Source: Patagioenas fasciata
Lineage: Eukaryota > Chordata > Aves > Columbiformes > Columbidae
Direction of reading: 5' to 3'
Length of the DNA: 64,000 nucleotides
Assembly (NCBI RefSeq): GCF_037038585.1
Contig: NC_092523.1
Location: 30,075,501-30,139,500, forward strand
Within the stretch, counting starts at the first letter, position 1; each line of letters starts with the position of its first letter. The notes beneath the pieces were generated by a model. That model searched no databases. It was not told the DNA's origin and saw nothing but the letters and a program-made list of their open reading frames with translations. Shown here one piece after another: positions 24,437 to 39,200 of this stretch. The translations under genes and the position numbers were made by a program.

Positions 24437-27064
24437 ATAAAAAGAAAAAAAAAGGTTGGGGGATGCACACATGCATGAATTTATTATATACTTCTCCAGA
24501 CATATGGTTAAAATCAGGAATTCATTACCACAGTCTATTTCAATGTAAAAGTGCAAAAGATTCAGGAAAACAATTAGACATGTCTAAGAAAGGTCTATCA
24601 GGTACTATTATAACTATTTAAGTTCAACTTTCGGCCCATCAACTCCCTGCACTATAGGCTTGTGGAAAGAGGAGGTATGTAGGAGTAAGATTTGGATTAT
24701 GGTTCTTATATTATTATACTCTTGCTGTGGCAACGGTCAAAGCTATGGTGTGTTGGATTCAACAGCAGTTGATATATTCATTTTCTATTTCCAGAAAACC
24801 AGGTTTTGCTGATGGAGAAGTTACTGAATACTTTTCAATGTCATGATAAGACTAGTGATAGACTAAGTTTAGTATATGAGATTTATGCTATGGTTGCCTG
24901 TAATTACTGACACATAGTTTCTTTCCAACAAAGAGTGTACAACAATTACTGTCTTTGAAGAATTTAATATCTCTGTTAAGCTCTCTGAAATAACGACCCC
25001 CAATTCTTAGTTTCATTTCTGGACATCTTTTGGACCTATACTCCAGCTACTCTTTTCCTGGAGTAATTTTGGATCAGATGTGGCTCCACGGAATACAAGA
25101 TAATGTATGATTCTGGTGGCAATAATGTCTTGAATTAAAAAGTGGCAGTCTTTAGGAAGGAGAGTGATTTACCCAGAAAGTTGTTGGTACCTCTCAATAT
25201 TAGAGTATATTTAAGTCACTACACCTCACTTAAACACCCATTGCAGTGATTTAGAAGATCCTGTGTCTACTTCCTAGTCACAGTTACTGGAGTGCTAACA
25301 TCTGTCCGTTTATTTTCTCCACAGTTACTGTAGAAAAACTTTATTCCCTTACAAGCTGTGACACAGTTTTGTTCTTGATGTTTCTTCTGTAAAACCTTCT
25401 CAATATGAATAGTAGAAAAATATTTTTTCTTTCCAAAATACAAGCTATTAAATCAAGTTTGATGAATGTTTTAAACAAATTTAATCTTTCTAGCTGATAC
25501 AATTCTTCTTAAGGAGAAGACAGGCTCAAGTGTTATCAGCTTCTGTAGTAATATAAGATGTATTCCTGAGATGGAATCTAGACACAGTAATGCAATTGCT
25601 GTTTTCCTGAATTCAACACAGAATCCTCGACATTAATGCAGAAATAACAGCGTCTCAGCAGTTTTAGCTTTAATCTCTGTCTGCCAAAGGCATTTAGGAC
25701 ACGTTAGTACCTTGACTTCAAGCCAGTACATTGACAGTTACCATTTAGTGGAAGGAAATATGCTTCCTCCTCCTTCAACAATCCCAGTGCAATATGTAAG
25801 GGGTTATTCTCTATGCCATTGCCTAGTTAATTTCTCAACATCCTGGACATCTTCAAGCAAACATTTTGGCAGTTTCTGGGTGAGATACTGTGCTCGTAAG
25901 ACTGGTGATTTTCTGTTGTCCATGGAACAGTACCTGGCAAATACAGTCCCATTGCTAGACTTATTTGTAGTCTTTTGATACAAGATGAAATCTTACTTTC
26001 CTCCCTCAGATTTGAGAGAAGCTTTTATTCCTTCTCATTTTATTATTTATTTATAATTTTATTTTCAAATACCTGCATATATTTATTTAATATATTTTTG
26101 AAATCTTGGGAATTGTGAAACAGCATGGTTTCAATGATAACCATCAGGTTAATACTGAAACTTCTGAAGAAATGAAAGGAAAATGTTTTACAGAAAGAGC
26201 TACTTTTGAAAGTATTTCTAACTATTGAAGAGATGTTTTCACATATTGATGAGCATCAACTTTAGTATTTAATCTCTTTTCTCATTCCATCTCTAAATCC
26301 AGAAGGATATAACCATGTACAAATTCTTTTTCTCTCAAATGTACATAGCAAAACCAAAATTCTCATCTGGATTCAGATATAGTAGTGCTGGTCTAGCCTC
26401 TTTTAGATCAAGTTAATAATGAAAAGATAACTGATCAGTCAAAGGAAAAAAAAAAAACAAAAAATAAACCCAAACTAAATCTCTGATTCTTGAACTGTAT
26501 TTACCAGAAAATGATGCAGGTAGGACTATTGTACACTGATGGTGTTCTTTTTTCTTTCTTGTTTTCCCTCATAGAAAAAAAGATGTTAAAAGTTAATCTG
26601 TCTTTAAAATTTTACATATTTTATGCAATTTTACAAATGATTGGCATAAGTTATGTTAAGTACTGCCTTGTAAACTTTGAGAGTAACATTCATACATGAA
26701 AGAAGAAAGTACATGGGTTTTTTGAGAATAATCTGTTAATTTGCATTGTGGAAGATACCATGATGACTATGATTCAAAAAACTCAGAATCTACTTCTTAG
26801 TATTCCTACAGAAAGATCTTTTCAGAGTTCAGTTCTTACATACTGGACGTACAACTGACAGTTCAGTTCATACATACTCTAAGACACTGGGAAGGAAGAA
26901 GCTAATTTCCAATTTGCACTGTGATTCTCTTTTGGTTTACTTAAATTTGAAGGGCATGCTTAGGCAGAGTATTTCCTACACAAAATTTGTTTTTTCCATT
27001 ACTTTTTTTTTTGGTATTATTTCTTCTTTAAAGGATAAATGCTGTAACAGAAAATCTTTTGCAG

Positions 27065-27116
27065 GTGTCCTATTTTTCCTGACTGTGACAAAAGCTGCCT
27101 TGGAGGTGTGTTTACA
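27065..27116 (+). other. CEP135: CEP135 5' UTR part of the start-codon exon
   Basis: The exon starts after TTTTGCAG at 27064. 52 untranslated bases precede the ATG, so the mRNA leader is split between this exon and the distant CpG-island exon. Confidence 0.7.
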
Positions 27117-27229
27117 ATGACTACAGCTGCAGAGCGAAGGTTCATTAATCTCAGGAAACGTCTAGATCAACTGGGCTATCGACAGCCATTGGGAGTGGAG
27201 AGTTTACCTTTGGTGGAAAAGCTTTTTAG
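27117..27229 (+). CDS. CEP135: CEP135 coding exon 1 (residues 1-38)
   Basis: 113 coding nt ending in phase 2, running from MTTAAERR to PLVEKLF plus the first two bases of Ser. This N-terminal coiled segment is the most conserved part of the family. The donor AG|GTATTC is weak. The following intron (27230-28406) holds nothing recognised. Confidence 0.95.
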
Positions 27230-30200
27230 GTATTCAAAAGGAGATTCATTAAAAAACATAGTAATCATATAGTTGGTATTGTTTGATTTTTGACATATAA
27301 GGGAGAATGCTTGGTCAGAAGATAATTTTCAAGCAATACTATTTGAGAGCTAACATTCAGTTCTTGTGTATGATGAAGTCAAATGGGTTTGCTTAAGTGA
27401 TGAGAACATCTGAAGATTTCATTTAATTCAGTAGAATTGCTTCTAAGGATCTTTGGTCAAACCTCGTAAGAGAGCCAAGAATAGTTACTATTGATATGTA
27501 CTTAAAGGACGCACTCTTATAACTGATTGTATAAAAAATAATCCCTGTTGTCTGTACTGTGGCTTAAAATAAAACATTCACAGCTCCATGTTTATGATCT
27601 CATTTGGAGAAGTGTGAATTTGCTATCTCTGCAGTTTTTGCAGGACACATAGCAGAAGAAAAACAAATATTCAGTTGACCTCCTTAATATATCTGCCATT
27701 TCATGGCTTTGATATGATTACAAGCAGTGTAATTTCCCTAGTAATCCAAGTATATTTGGCTAAACATGCATATGTAAATACTCTGGTTCTGTTGCTCTCT
27801 AGCATCTAATATTGACAGAAGAATTGTACATATGCAGATGTGGAGTAATCTGCCTTCAACATTGAAGTTTCATTCTAGTGTCTAACAGACAGGTTTAATC
27901 TCTCAATCACCAACTTTGATATGATTTTCACAGAAGTGTTTATAGCTACTTACCACTAATCTGTCTTTATGGAGCTTCTGATCTCCATGTAAAAACTAGT
28001 AACCTTCTGACCATTTTAATTATTGACTTCAAGTTTCTTCTGTGGTAGGTAATGCTACAACTTCCGTAGTGCTTGGAGCTAAAAAATCATCTTGCCAGTT
28101 TTGAATATCTATGTAGAAAAGAGAGCTTATTGAATTATCAGCTATAAACTTCTGATATGCTTTCTAAATATCTTTATTTTTTTATATTTGCCCTGTCCTT
28201 TCTGATCTACATTATTTAAGTGAATGATTCCTGTCTTTCAATTTTTCTTACATGAATGATTTTGTTGCCTTCCTTTGAACCCATTTGTTCTACAGTTGAC
28301 ATGGTATCAGGGAAAGGTTTTTGTTTCTCAGATCATAATAAATATTTGCATCTGCAGTGTAAAAGCTGATAACAATTCTAACATGTCTGATGCTCCTTTT
28401 TTCTAGTGACCTAGTTCGTACAACTGAGAGCTTGCGCAATGCAAAGTTATCTGCTGGAAAAAATGAAAAAGAATGCAGCAATTATGATGCTATTTTGGAA
28501 CCTTATAAAACAGAGAATGCTAAACTTACCAGGGAAAATAATGAACTGCATTTAGAAATACTAAAACTGAAAGAACAATCCGATCGTCATGTTAAAGGTA
28601 ATATAAAAATTATGCTACTTTTTTTTTTTTTTTTAATCCTGGCATGCCAAAATAAAATCGTGTCTAAATCTTTGATCCTCAGATTCATTTATCTGTACTT
28701 ATGAGTGTGAGTTGTCATTGACTTCGGTGTCTTTAATGAATGAAGCTCATGCACAGACATTTTTTTTGTAGTTAAACAGCATCTGAGGTCCTGCAAGTCA
28801 TTGTTTTAATAAAACATGAAAATGGTAGAACTCTTTAACACATACTTTCATACATCGAAATGCTACTTTTAAATTCAAAATTAAATACTGCTGTTAAATG
28901 TGCCAAAGGGGGTTTGTTTGTATAACATCTATAAATATATACTTTGTGTGTTTGTGTGTATACACGTACACATATGTATGTGTATTTGAAAATTTCATGT
29001 TATTGAAAAAGAATATAGAATTCTTTTTAGGCTTATTTTGTTGCTACTACAAAAAAATAATAATGAATAAGAAAGATAATATTGCTTTTTCTCTCCTTTG
29101 AAGATTTGAAAGCCTCCTTAAGGAGGGTTGAACATGAAACAGGTGACTTGAAATTTCTGAATAACCAATATGTACATAAGATTAAAATGTTGGAAAAAGA
29201 GAACAAAGCCAAGACTGAAAAAATTCAGCAGCTTCAGGAGAAGAATCTGCAAGCAGTGGTGCAAACACCTGGTGAGTGTACATAATCACAGATATTTTAA
29301 CTTCTCTCTGGGCTTTTTTTGGCTCTTCAGAACATAATCATTTTATCTCTAGGAAGAGAAGTTACTACAGTAAAGTAACTATCCAATAGAATAACATTAC
29401 CTTTTGAAAGTTTTGGCTCTGAATCACAGTCTTTTTCTCTGTATGGAATAAGTTTCGTTAGCACATCACATGTGTTAGGGACAATTTTGAATACAAACTT
29501 AGATTCAATACATGGCTACTAAGTTAAAACATTACTGGAAAGCGCTGTTAATCAACAGGTTTTGCTGCACCTAATTTAGTCAGAGACAGGTTATTTGACA
29601 CTTGAATCTTTTTGACAGCTAATTGATGATGTATGACTGATTCAGATTTTTGTAACCAAGATCAAAAAGTAGCAAGGTGCAAAATATGTCTACAAAATAA
29701 TATTCCAACTCTCTGAAAGCTTACATTATTTAAAGGGTCTTTTGATAACTTAAAATGTTCTGGATGTTATTTTCAGGCTAATTTCTTTTTCCATGGTTTC
29801 ATTTTTCTTCATTTTTTTTCAAGGTAAGGGAAATAGTGAGAAATTTTGAAATAGTATTTTCTTTTTGAGTCAGTGAATTACCTATATATTTTTGGCATCT
29901 GAGAGAAATTAATACGTAGTTAGATGAAATTAATATTCCTCTCTATTTTTCCACACCTTTCTGTGTCCTTTGCTTCAAAGATGCCATATTACACTTTTTT
30001 CTGCATACTTGCCCATTGGTCATCAGTCTTCTGGGATTTTTCTCTACTACATCATCAAGTATTGTATATTCTTATTTAATCATGTGATAAAGAGGAATTG
30101 TTCCCTCTAAAAATAATACTGTGTTTTGCTTTATTTTTAATATAAAGTTACCATGCAAGAAAATAACCTACTGTGCTTCATATGATATTCATTCACAGAA

Positions 30201-33200
30201 ATGACAATAGGATAGAAGGAAAAAACATTACTAAACAATGCAGAGGTTAGTTCAGTCGTAAAATAGTTCTTAAATATGAAAACAAAAGGTCTTTTGTGAT
30301 GTTTTAATTTAGCTTCTTTAGTAAGGTAAATCACTAATAGATTCAACAAGTTTGAACTGTATAGAGCATTTAGGGTTTTAAACACTGAGGAAAATTACTT
30401 ATACTGAACTTTGGATGTTTCCTTATTATAAAACTGAACTTTGACAAAGCTGATACTAACTGACAAGAATGGTATTGTCTGTACAAATTTTATCAACTTA
30501 TTACAGAGAGATTAAAATGGTGACATGTGCTAGTTCAGAAACAGTGGAATAAATGGGAAATGTAATTTTGTGTTAAAGAAGATGACTCCCTTGCTTTAAT
30601 TTCAAGTAACAGGCATTTGGGATTGGGCTTTTAGGTGGCAGAAAAAGGAACATTCCCTTCAGGCGACAACGCATGCAGATAGACCAGCCTGTCCCTCCAT
30701 CAGGCGTTAGTGCCTACCCAGTTCCTCAGCCAGAAGACCCTTATATCGCAGACCTTCTCCAGGTGGCTGATAATCGGTAATGTAACAAACTTATAAATTT
30801 TGAAGTATAGGTGTTAAATACCCGCAGTGATTTTCCACCTCCACCCTCCTTTTACCTTTCAAATTTGCTTCAAACAAAATGGTATTTGATGATATTTTAA
30901 GAGCTCTATAGTTCTGAAATAGGATTTTGCTTAGTGATTGACAGTGCTGCCTGTGGCAGAGTTGAAATGGATATTTAATAAGCTGCTTGTTTTATTAGAG
31001 GATTTCTCTTGAGATTTCTATATTGGTTTTACTGTCATACCTAATTTTAGATACACTGGAAAAAAAGCTGACTGTAATGCTTTGCTTAAGGGTAAACTGA
31101 TTTGTTTTGGAAGACTAAAATATTCTTGATTTTTGTAATATTATTTTTGTCTTGAGAGCCTATATTATGAAAGGTTCAAGTAAATTATTTTTTCTTATTT
31201 AGTTAGTTTACATTGCTATTAGCTAGTTTACATGCCAAGGTGTTGGCAGCAGGGGGACTGCAGGTGTAGCCTCTCTAAGAAGATACCAGTGGCTACCCTG
31301 TGCTGGACACAGCCGGTTCCACCTGGCTTCAAAACAGACCCACTGAGCCCATCAGCCAAGCTGGTGGCTCCCTTGTGAAAATGAGTTTAAGAAAAGGGGA
31401 GAAACAATGCTGCGCAGTAACACTTAGAGGGAGGAGAAGAAAAATATGAGAGAAACAACTGTTGGGACACCAAGGTCAGTGAAAAGGGAGGGGGAGGAAG
31501 TAGGTGCTTCAGGCACCGGAGCAGAGGTTCCCCTGCAGCCCGTGGAGAAGACCATGGTCATGCAGGATGTCCAGTGCAGCCTGTGGAGATCACCACTTCA
31601 GAAGAGATAATTGGTAAATGATCTCCATGTCTTTATCTTGACCCATGAGCCTTTTCCTCTTATTTCTCCCCCATCCTGTTGAGAAGGTGGAGTGAGAGAG
31701 CAACTGGACAGGGTCTGACAGCCAGCCAAGGTGAACCTGCTACAAAGTCTCAAACAACAGCTCTGCATTAATATTTTGTATGAACAAAACTATTTTTTCT
31801 GAAATATTTATGTTCAGGAGCAAAGAGAAAATACTAATATTGAATTTTTGTAAACATATGATTCTTCCATGAATCCACATTATAAAAGTATATTGCTACA
31901 TTTCAGAATTCATGAACTTCAGGCAGAAGTAACAGAGCTACAGGAAAAACTGGAGATATCTGAACGTGGAGTGAAAAATTATAGCAAACAGGTATATTTA
32001 CAGATTTATTATTGTTTAGCTGTAGTAGCTATTGCAATGGTCTTGATTATAATTTGCGTTTTAACCTCATTGGGAAAGCATTGTAGGGCTTGAATTACTC
32101 ATGTAATTGTTCTACAATTATTCTAACTTGCCTATGTTGAGCTATTTCCTCTGCTTTTGGAGACAGCAGCAATGATAAAATACTTGCCCACTGCTTTTGC
32201 TGGTATATTTTGTGCATTAAAATTACATTAAATAAGCTAAACTTGATGGTCATAAACAGAGTTTGTGTATGTCTAGGGTTTTTTAGAACAGATCCAAAAT
32301 AGTAATTGATCTACACATATCTTAGGATATTTTTTTTTTCACTGTTTAGGCTCATTATATTTTTTCCGTTTTAATTTTTGAAAGGTAATTTCTGAACAAC
32401 AGATTTTACAATATTTTAGAGTGGATTGATAAGATAGGTATAGTCTTTAAGTGAGGCAATGGCATCATTTGTTCATATGTTGTTATAATTGCAGTGTCTG
32501 GGATTAGTGGACACCATCCTATCTTTTGTTCACATCTTGCTTTTCCTCTTCCAGTATTCCCTGTTTTTCAGTGACTGAAGCAGTCACTGCATTAGCTGAT
32601 TTAAAAGCTTTTCCCCTAAATTTAAATGCTGGTCTCAGACAGTTAATTTGCAACATTCATTAACTTCACTTTAAAGGAAAATTGTTGGTTTCTCTTCAAG
32701 AAAATTAGCGAGTAGGAATTGTTTCAGGGTTTTTTTTAATGAATTCTATTTGATTTGTTTATTTTTCTTTCAAATAAATCACTTTTTTCAGAAAAATCTA
32801 GAAGTAAATAAAAAAAATTATATTAAAGATAAAAATTGCATTATTAGGTGCGTATCTATTTACTGAATGTTATATAGGTGTTTATATGAAGAAAGGTTCT
32901 ATTAAATGTTATAGAACATACCAAAGAACTTTTTTCTTTTCCTCGAAGGTTGAACTAAGAGACAAAGAAATAGAGCGTCTCATGCTAGCATTGGATGGTG
33001 GGCGTTCTCATGAGGTTCTCTCTCTAGAATCGAGAAATAAAAGTAATGAGAAGCTTATCAACCATTTGAATTTGCAGGTAATGGATTTATTATTGTTGTT
33101 TAGTCAAAACTAAAAATACTAGCAACCTAAAAAAAACCCCACAAAACTTCTAGCTGCTTTTTTTTTTTTTTTTTTACATTCCATTTACGCTTTAGGAGCT

Positions 33201-36200
33201 AACAATGATACACATACTTATGATAAGGAGTAGTTCAGTAGATAATCTCGTCAGACAGTGGGGAATCTTCCTCACTGAATTCAAATGGTCCCCACCTTTA
33301 CTCCAACATAACTTGCAAGGGAAGGAGAAGCTTAGGATAAAGACATTTGTGTTTACTGTGCGTATTAGCATGCATTCAATATTGGTCTCAGAATGAGGAT
33401 ATAAAATAATACAAGACAGGAAGACAGGCTGGAGTATGGATCAAGTAAAGCCCATCTCTGGATTTATACCATTGATTTTTCATTTTTCCAGCTGAGTTAG
33501 ATGTTTTGTATACTGCTTTTGCATGATGTACAATGGCATGAGAGCATGAGAGCCACGTTGCAGAGTTGATTAGCTTAGATTCAGTGCTCCAAAATTCCAG
33601 AACGAGCTATGGCTTGGAAGCAGTACAGCTGTGTTCAGTGTTCCTGAATGAGGAAGTCATCCTGAACACAAGCTGATTGTACAGAGTATGAACCTAGAGC
33701 TGCATAAAGCAGGTTTTGGGTCATCAAGACTATTTGCTCAGGCTCAGTGCCAACCACTTTTATTCACTGACAATAAACAGATGGATATGTCTATGTAGTA
33801 GTATTCACAACTATGAGAGGGTGCAGACTTTCTTTTATGTCTACAATAATACTTCTTTCTGGAGTTTTGAGGAAAATTGTGTGGACATGGAAGTGGAGCT
33901 CCTCTGTTATCTTAAATCTTTCGAGATAGTCCAGGCTCCCATTTTCCTTCGGTAGTATACCTTATTATGTATATTTTTTATTCCTACTCTAGATCCCTGC
34001 CTTGCTTCCCTTTACTCTCAGATAAGGATATATTGGGAAAAAAACATGTCTGCAGAGCTGGATTTCTGAGGATGGTTGTGGTTAAGGTGCTGAAATATGT
34101 TGGGGGCAAGAGGTTTTGGGAATCTGGTCTGTAAAGCTTCACATTTGTGGAGGAGCAACAGTAAGACTAAGCCTAGCAAATATACTACAGAGGTGGAGAA
34201 AAGAGTGTGTCCTGATATATTCTGAAATGTAGGGAAACTCTCAGTACACTGGGTCTACCAGACCAATGCCCAAGACAGCTTTCTATATAGATCTCTGCTT
34301 TTCAGTACTTCGTTTTTAGAATACACCTCAGGTTTTGGAGACGAGATGAAAATCAGTGTAGTAATCAATTCCTTCACCTTGCACCTTGTGACTTTACAAG
34401 TCACATTTTTTCATGTGGATAACCATTAAGTTCTAAAAATAGAAAATCCTGTCATTTTTAACAGGATGTCCCTTTTTTACTATGGTTGTAGAGATAATAT
34501 ATTTCATAAGATTGAGAGGAACTTTTTCTACCTAGTTTAATAATACATATTAATGTTTTAATGAAAAATATCTTTCAGGTTGAATATCTTCAGCAAACAA
34601 ACAAAGAACTTGAAAATCGTATTCAAGACCTCCTGGACAGTAAACAAAATGTGACCAGTGAGGTAGTGCATTTAAGCAACAAAAATGAAGAACTGTGTCA
34701 AGAACTGAATGAAATAGACCACTTGGCACAGCAGTTGGAAAGACACAAGGAAATTGTGCTCGAGACTGCAGATAAGGAAATAGAAGAAGCAAAGGTAATC
34801 ACTGGGGTGTTACAGGGTGAAGGATCTGCTTAGCTCTTACCTATTTTTGTAGCTTTGCATTGCAGCACATGATCTGTGGGCTTGTGAAGGAAGACTAAAA
34901 AGATATTTTTTTCAGTTTATGTAACATTATACAAAATTGCTCATGCAATGATTTATTTAATTGTTGTGTTCTAAAAGAGCATGAATGTGCATACCACAAA
35001 TGTTTCGTGCTTTCAGTTCATAGGAGATTTACTAGTTAAAATTCGGCAGATTACAAGGAACTAATTATACTTTATTTTTTACAAGAATAGTCTGTTTCCT
35101 TAGGTTTTTTGTAACAAAGGAATTGTTGCCATTTTGAATATGTGACTTTTAACATATAGGTTAATTTTGGTTGATAGAAAGAAATTGAAAGAAAACACAA
35201 TGAAATACAGGATCTTGAAGAAACAGTAACAAGGCTTAAATCAGTAAGTAAAAACGCTTGCAATTCTTGTTTGTAGCATTTTTATCATACTGTCATCTGT
35301 ATGATTCTTTTATTTATTATAAAAATTAACAAGTAACAAGAGAAGTTTTATAGTACCCCAAAACTCCACTGTAATAAATTACTAACTACATCATATTGTT
35401 GCAAAAATAAACTGAAAGAAACCTCTGTAGACGGCATGGTTGACTCTGTCCTTATTGTACGTTTCCTTATGTCTGCTATCTGAAGTTGTAATTTCCATTA
35501 CAATCATTTTTATCACAAGTGGGTTATAACATCTTAGATGATTTTCTTCATTTAGAAATTGCTTTGTCCCTTAATCAGCATGTGAATAATTACACAATAC
35601 TTGGCTCCCTCAGAAACAAAGCATAGTAGCTCAGATGAAAAGCATCAGTATTATCGAATCCTTGAAGACCAAACTCTTTCAAGCACGAAGTGCGTTGTGT
35701 GTTAGTTGAGTACAGTGTTTTGTGGTTTTAGTACTTCTACTGAACTTGAAAATACAAAAATATTTTGTTTTCAGGGCACCAGATTATAGGAAAGACATTC
35801 CAAATAGCATTTGATTAGCTGCAGAGTTGGGTTGACTGTATTGTTATGTACTTCAGCACCAACAGTGTTACTAAATGCTATTAAAAATTATTTCCTGCTT
35901 TAGTTATTAGTTTTTTCCATGTTTGCATCCCACTGTCCTTCTGGTCAGTTTCTTGAATTAAACAAGGTTTAATCTTGCTTGTTTTGTTACTGATTGCAAA
36001 CTATGTCAAAAGTAATGCTTACTTTGAAGTAGTAAAAAGTAGTATAAAAACAATCACAACCTTTAACAAATGTTAAAGTGTAGAACATCCAGGTTCAACA
36101 GAAGTAAACAGTATGGAATATTAAAAGTTTAACAAAATGGTAAATATTTTTTTCCACTTCTAATTTTTGTAATAATACTTGTTACTTCAGGAGTTGTGCT

Positions 36201-39200
36201 CATGTCGTAGGGAGAATGAGAGACTAAGTGAAGAACTCTTTGGAAAATCAGATGATAAAGAGAATCTTGAAGTGCTGTTAAGCCAGCTCGAGCAAGAGAA
36301 GCAAAGGCTGACAGAAAAAACAGAGAACTTAGAAATAAAAGGTAAATCATCAAATGATGATCCCTGTAAATTATCTACCTATTATTTTTGAAATAAACAA
36401 CCTTACTTAGTTAAGATACAATTAATAATACCAATATATTTTATATATGTAAATTAAAAGACGACTGTAGGTTTTCAGTCAGAATTGAAGGGAAAACTTT
36501 TTTCACAGAATGATGCCTTCTATATGTATGTGAGAACTGAAATTTGAGCTTTTTTCTGTGATCTCACAGGACATGCTAAGACTAATATTATGGCAGTTTC
36601 ATACAAAATAATTTCTTTTGCTCAAAACTGCCTTTATTGTCTTCCTGTGCGAGTAAATTCAGACTGTGTTTCTTGAGACCTTTAACTAGTTGAATCTTGA
36701 AAATCTCCAGGAATGGAGATTCCACAGCATCTCTAAGCAATCCATTCCAATGTTTATTTATCCCCAGAGTAAAAAAAAAAAAAAAAAAAAAAAAGAAAAT
36801 CCCCTCTATTGCTTGTAATTACCCGTAAATTGCCTGTAGCAACTAATCAGCTTTGTTCCTTGTTTACCTACTGTGAAGAAACTGGCTCTGTGTTATCTCT
36901 AACACCCTTTTGGTGTTGTCATTCTGCCTCTTCTCCAGGGTGAACAGCGCAGTTCCCTCAGCCATTCCCCACAGGACAAGTATTTTGCTTCCTGACCAGC
37001 TTGGAGGGCCTCCCTTGGGCTCACTCAAGTTTAGCAACATCTTCCGTGTACCAGAGGGGACAAAACTGAATACAGTATTGTAAATGTGATCTAATGAGTG
37101 CTAAGTAAAGGGGAATAATCACAGCCCTTGATCTGTGTCTCTGCTGATACAGCCCAGTATGCCTTTAGGCCTCTATTGGTTCTAAAGGACGCTACTCACT
37201 CATGTTTAGCCTGCAGTCAACCAGGACTCCTACATCCTTTTCAGACAATTTTCAGCACAGACAATTGCTAGCAGTTAATCCATCCCAAATGCAAACGTCA
37301 CGGAAATTCATGAGGTTCCTAAATAGTTGTTCTCATTTCTTTTTCTGCAGAACGAGAACTTGTTCTAGAAATAGAAAGAATGAGAGTAGAATATGGTATA
37401 GCCCTAGGAGACAAATCTCCATCTCGTCTAGATGCATTTGTAAAGACTTTAGAAGACGACAGAGATTATTATAAGCGAGAATTAGAGTATCTTCAGAAAA
37501 TGATAAAACGAAGGCCCAGCCCAAGCCGTAGGACTCCAGAGAAGGTAAAGTTCTTGCCGTCGAGACAAGCTGAAAAAATAATGGAAGTCCTGTAGAACCA
37601 TTGAAGGAGCTATCAAATATATTTTCAAATTTCATAGCAGTAAATTACTGTAGTAGTTTGTAAAATTACATTCTTAACATAATAATTAACTGAAACTCAA
37701 GTGAACTTGCACTTTATTTTCCTATTCATGTTTTATGGTAGCATATTAATTAATTATTTATCAGTTTATTTGAAATAGAACTATGTGATGAGCAGAAAAA
37801 AGTTGATATCTTGTTAACCATTTTGCTTTTTCTCTTTAACAGTTCTTATTATTTAAATTATACCACTAGTGCATGTGTTTTTCTTGCAATTAAATTTCAC
37901 TATGTATGTGTTTTTCATGTATTACTAATAGCATGAATTCTTTCTTCTTTTTATATGAATTATCAAAATATTTTAATCAGTTAATTTTAACGTAAATTTT
38001 ATTAATCACTTTGCAGAGTGAAGATCTTAGATTGATCACCAGAGAAAGGGATGACCTACGGTCCATGTTAGACAGATTTGAAAAACACATGATAGACATT
38101 CAATCCAATGTCAAATTATTGACTGCAGAAAGAGATAGATTAAATGTTCTTTATGAGCAGGTAAGAAGAGAGAGCTTATAATTGGCATTGAAATAATTGA
38201 ACAATGCTGGTTGTACTGTTGCTTATTTAAAATGAAAAAACTTCTCTCTGTAACAGAATTGGAGGAGACAGACCTACTAGAATACAACCAAGAATAATAA
38301 AATATGTACCTATCGTCATTACTTGTTAACAAAATTATGTAGAGTATTAACTTCAAATCTATTATAATGTACTGTAGTGCCATTTGGAAAGGAGAAAGAT
38401 CAGGGAAAAAAAATCAATAGAATACATGAGAAAGTTGGGTAAGGATACAGGCTACAAAGCAAGAAAGAAGTAGTTAACTGATAAGAAAGCAGCATGAATT
38501 TAGGCAATGCTTGGAACAGTAGAAGGGTGATGAATATGTTGGCAGCATAAGTTGTCATGCCACTGCATGATTTAGGGAATATATTTTAGTTATCTAAGGA
38601 AAAATAAGACTATAATAGCACTTCTATTGTAATAACAGCATTGCAACTTTTAGTGTATACACTGTTAGTGTATACACTGTATTAATTGCAAGCCACATAT
38701 GCTAACAAACAATAACCTTTTAAAGTCTCAGGGTGAATTGAACAGGATGAGAAGAGAAGCAAAACATAATTTAGTTTCTCAAAGTCAGGTGGAAGAAGAA
38801 AGAGACATTGCACTGGCTGACTTTAGAAGACTAATGGCAGAAAAAGAAAGCCTCCAAGAAAAATTGAAGGTGAGCTTTTATAGCTTCATTGCTTACAGTG
38901 AGGTGACATATAGGGAATGCTTATACAATAACATCATGTTTGTGTTTGGCTGTCTGTCAGTTCCCCTTCTCAATAACTTTTGAACTTATCTGATTTTAAA
39001 CTCACTTCAGAGAGCTCAATGAGTTGTCTGAATTGTCCTTGTAAACTCAGTTCCTGGGTGGGGATAGGGGGAGAGAAAAATGCTTTAAGTGTCTATGGGC
39101 AAATACGGCATCACCTTGTGTGAAGCCCCAGCCACAGAATGCTTTTGTGTGTATGCACTACTTTGAAGATGCTTGTGTGTCACATGGCTCTTATCCCACA

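Larger units (their letters stand above)
19644..27064 (+). other. CEP135: CEP135 intron 1, about 7.4 kb
   Basis: The intron runs from the CpG-island exon to the exon with the start codon. It holds an antisense CR1 LINE (20054 to about 21990) and a solo LTR (about 23868-24436). The remainder (22,000-23,860 and 24,440-27,060) is AT-rich with no gene recognised. The exact 5' end depends on which donor is used (19644 or 19653). Confidence 0.55.
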
